Assembly (NCBI RefSeq): GCF_020172685.1
Contig: NZ_CP083986.1
Coordinates: 3,641,973-3,705,972 of the forward strand
Direction of reading: 5' to 3'
DNA length: 64,000 nt
Origin: [Mycobacterium] nativiensis
GTDB lineage: Bacteria > Actinomycetota > Actinomycetes > Mycobacteriales > Mycobacteriaceae
The notes beneath the pieces were generated by a model that worked only from the letters and a program-made list of their open reading frames with translations, ran no database searches and was not told the origin of the DNA. The translations under genes and the position numbers were made by a program. Of this stretch, positions 62,320 to 64,000 are shown one piece after another. Numbering within the stretch: position 1 is the first letter of the stretch; the number at the start of each line of letters is the position of its first letter.

Positions 62320-63440
62320 AAACTCGCCTTCAAGGCATGCTGGCCGTGTCGGCCGTCGCGCCGCTGATCCTGGCCGGAGCGGCATGTGGCGGGAAAACCG
62401 CTACCGCGCCGTCGGATTCGGCTCCCGAAGGCGGTGTGGCCACCGCGCCGGCATCGTCGGACGTGTCGTTGTCGGAGACCGGCAGCACGCTGCTCTACCC
62501 GCTGTTCAACCAGTGGGGTCCGGCCTACAGCCAGAAGTACCCGAACGTCACGATCACCGCGCAGGGCACGGGCTCGGGTACCGGTATCTCGCAGGCCGCC
62601 GCCGGCGCGGTCGACATCGGGGCCTCTGACGCCTACCTGTCCGAAGGCGACATGGCCGAACACCAGGGCCTGATGAACATTGCGCTGGCCGTCTCGGCGC
62701 AGCAGATCAACTACAACGTGCCCGGCGTCGCCGACCCCATCAAACTCGACGGCAAGGTGCTGGCCGGCATGTACAACGGCACCGTGAAAGCCTGGAACGA
62801 CCCGCAGATCACCGCGCTGAACCCCGATGTGAACCTGCCCGACACCCCCGTGGTCCCACTGCACCGCTCCGACGGCTCCGGCGACACCTTCCTGTTCACC
62901 CAATACCTGTCCAAACAGGATCCCGACGGCTGGGGCAAGGCCCCCGGCTTCGGCACCACCGTCGACTTCCCCGCCGTACCCGGGGCCCTCGGCGAAAACG
63001 GCAACGGCGGCATGGTCACCGGCTGCGCCGAAACCCCCGGGTGCGTCGCCTACATCGGGATCAGTTTCCTCGACCAGGCCCGCGACAAGGGTCTCGGTGA
63101 GGCGCAGTTGGCCAACGCCACCGGCAACTACCTGCAGCCCAACGCCAAGAGCATTCAGGCGGCCGCGGCCGGCTTCGCCGACCAGACCCCCGACAACCAG
63201 GCCATCTCCCTGATCAACGGCCCCTCCCCCGACAGCTACCCGATCGTCAACTACGAGTACGCCATCGTCAATGCGCATCAGAAGGACGCCGCCACCGCCC
63301 AAACCCTGCAGGCATTCCTGCACTGGGCGATCACCGACGGCAACACCCCCGCCTTCCTCGACAAGGTGCACTTCCAGCCGCTGCCCGACGCGGTGGCAAA
63401 ACAGTCCCTGGCCCAGATCGCGAAGATCACTGCGAAGTAA
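62316..63440 (+). CDS. pstS1: phosphate-binding lipoprotein PstS (second)
   Basis: A 374-residue PstS with a Sec/lipoprotein signal ([16 protein letters not shown]) and phosphate-site segments [42 protein letters not shown], and [20 protein letters not shown] 62316 overlaps the pstB stop (GTGA), with GGAAAGGG upstream. In M. tuberculosis the order is pstB-pstS1-pstC1 (Rv0933-Rv0935), which is why it is called pstS1. Confidence 0.92.
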   Translation: MKTRLQGMLAVSAVAPLILAGAACGGKTATAPSDSAPEGGVATAPASSDVSLSETGSTLLYPLFNQWGPAYSQKYPNVTITAQGTGSGTGISQAAAGAVDIGASDAYLSEGDMAEHQGLMNIALAVSAQQINYNVPGVADPIKLDGKVLAGMYNGTVKAWNDPQITALNPDVNLPDTPVVPLHRSDGSGDTFLFTQYLSKQDPDGWGKAPGFGTTVDFPAVPGALGENGNGGMVTGCAETPGCVAYIGISFLDQARDKGLGEAQLANATGNYLQPNAKSIQAAAAGFADQTPDNQAISLINGPSPDSYPIVNYEYAIVNAHQKDAATAQTLQAFLHWAITDGNTPAFLDKVHFQPLPDAVAKQSLAQIAKITAK

Positions 63441-63448
63441 TCCGGCCC

Positions 63449-64000
63449 GTGAGCCGATCCGGGGCGCGCGCCGGCCCGGCCATTCGGTGGCTGGGCGCGG
63501 CGAGCGCGCTGGTTCCGCTGCTGGCCCTGGTGTTCGTGCTGGCGACGCTGCTCATCGAGGCGCTGCCGGCGATCACCGTCAACGGGCTGCACTTTTTCAC
63601 CGGGACCGACTGGAACCCCGGCAACACCTACGGCTCGGCCACCGTCACCCGCGGCGTGCAGCATCCGACCGGCGCCTATTACGGGGCGCTGCCACTGATC
63701 GTCGGCACGCTGGCGACCTCGGCGATCGCCCTGGTGATCGCCGTTCCGGTGTCCGTCGGGGCGGCGCTGCTGATCGTGGAGCGCCTCCCGCGGGGCATCG
63801 CCTCGGCAGTCGGGATGATCCTGGAACTGCTGGCCGGTATTCCCAGCGTCATCGTCGGACTGTGGGGGGCGATGACGTTCGGGCCGTTCATCGCCGGCCA
63901 CGTGGCTCCGGTGATCGCCCGCAACGCCCCGGATATGCCGGTGCTGCGCTATTTTCGCGGCGACCCCGGCCATGGGGAGGGCCTGCTGGTTTCCGGCCTG
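63449..64000 (+). CDS. pstC1: phosphate ABC transporter permease PstC (3' end outside window)
   Basis: Partial: 184 codons from GTG 63449 stay open to the window end. There are membrane segments ([43 protein letters not shown]), an ABC-permease loop ([15 protein letters not shown]) and a periplasmic region ([37 protein letters not shown] in parts). It follows pstS1 by 8 bp. Confidence 0.9.
   Translation, partial: MSRSGARAGPAIRWLGAASALVPLLALVFVLATLLIEALPAITVNGLHFFTGTDWNPGNTYGSATVTRGVQHPTGAYYGALPLIVGTLATSAIALVIAVPVSVGAALLIVERLPRGIASAVGMILELLAGIPSVIVGLWGAMTFGPFIAGHVAPVIARNAPDMPVLRYFRGDPGHGEGLLVSGL

Overview
The window is a GC-rich actinobacterial chromosome segment from a mycobacterium. It carries PPE proteins, a DosR/DosS pair, MtrAB-LpqB, SecA1, WhiB2, FbiA/FbiB (coenzyme F420), arabinogalactan-linker genes (WbbL, RmlD), CtpC with a PacL-type partner, and a PknD-Pst phosphate locus. 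Many genes start with GTG or overlap by 4 bp (GTGA/ATGA), and several look leaderless. Most of the window follows the gene order I recall for M. tuberculosis Rv3227-Rv3271, with insertions and losses. I saw no tRNA, rRNA or CRISPR array. Gene identities come from reading protein motifs and remembered family sequences; no database search was run.

Layout. 1-2206: two PPE-SVP genes (the first cut by the window edge). 2215-4484: rsgA and aroA. 4581-6164: a receptor-type Ser/Thr kinase. 6223-11578: desaturase desA3, its ferredoxin-reductase partner (each with its own copy of the same palindromic operator), a DUF6912 protein, ppk2 and a WS/DGAT-like gene with a degenerate active site. 11834-16846: Rv3235-like protein, secA1, hpf, comF. 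17024-26897: an island replacing the usual comF-lpqB junction, with quinol nitric oxide reductase norZ, a Cys-rich membrane protein, a slipin, an SDR, devR-devS, an Acg-like nitroreductase and a divergent triacylglycerol synthase with DosR-like boxes between them. 26904-33298: lpqB-mtrB-mtrA-tmk-sahH (all minus). 33374-35267: TetR regulator and alkB, with the rubredoxin genes normally between them reduced to a 19-codon relic. 35424-37857: hydrolase, thioesterase, and an orphan Cas7-like (Csb1) gene coupled to a cation-diffusion-facilitator gene. 37854-50094: mannose/GDP-mannose, whiB2, F420 and dTDP-rhamnose/linker genes. 50375-56037: LytR-CpsA-Psr protein, TIGR03089 protein, pacL1-ctpC metal efflux and a His-rich cation transporter. 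56121-64000: two tandem PknD-like kinases with NHL propellers, then pstS, pstB, pstS and the start of pstC; this is a jump to the Rv0931c-Rv0935 neighbourhood.

The points most worth a second look are the orphan type I-G/I-U Cas7-like gene, nitric oxide reductase lying next to the NO/CO/O2-sensing DosS system, the deletion scar where rubredoxins should be, twin operators in front of the two desaturase-system genes, the tandem kinase pair with diverged activation loops, and a 57-bp tandem repeat with a dispersed relative elsewhere in the window.
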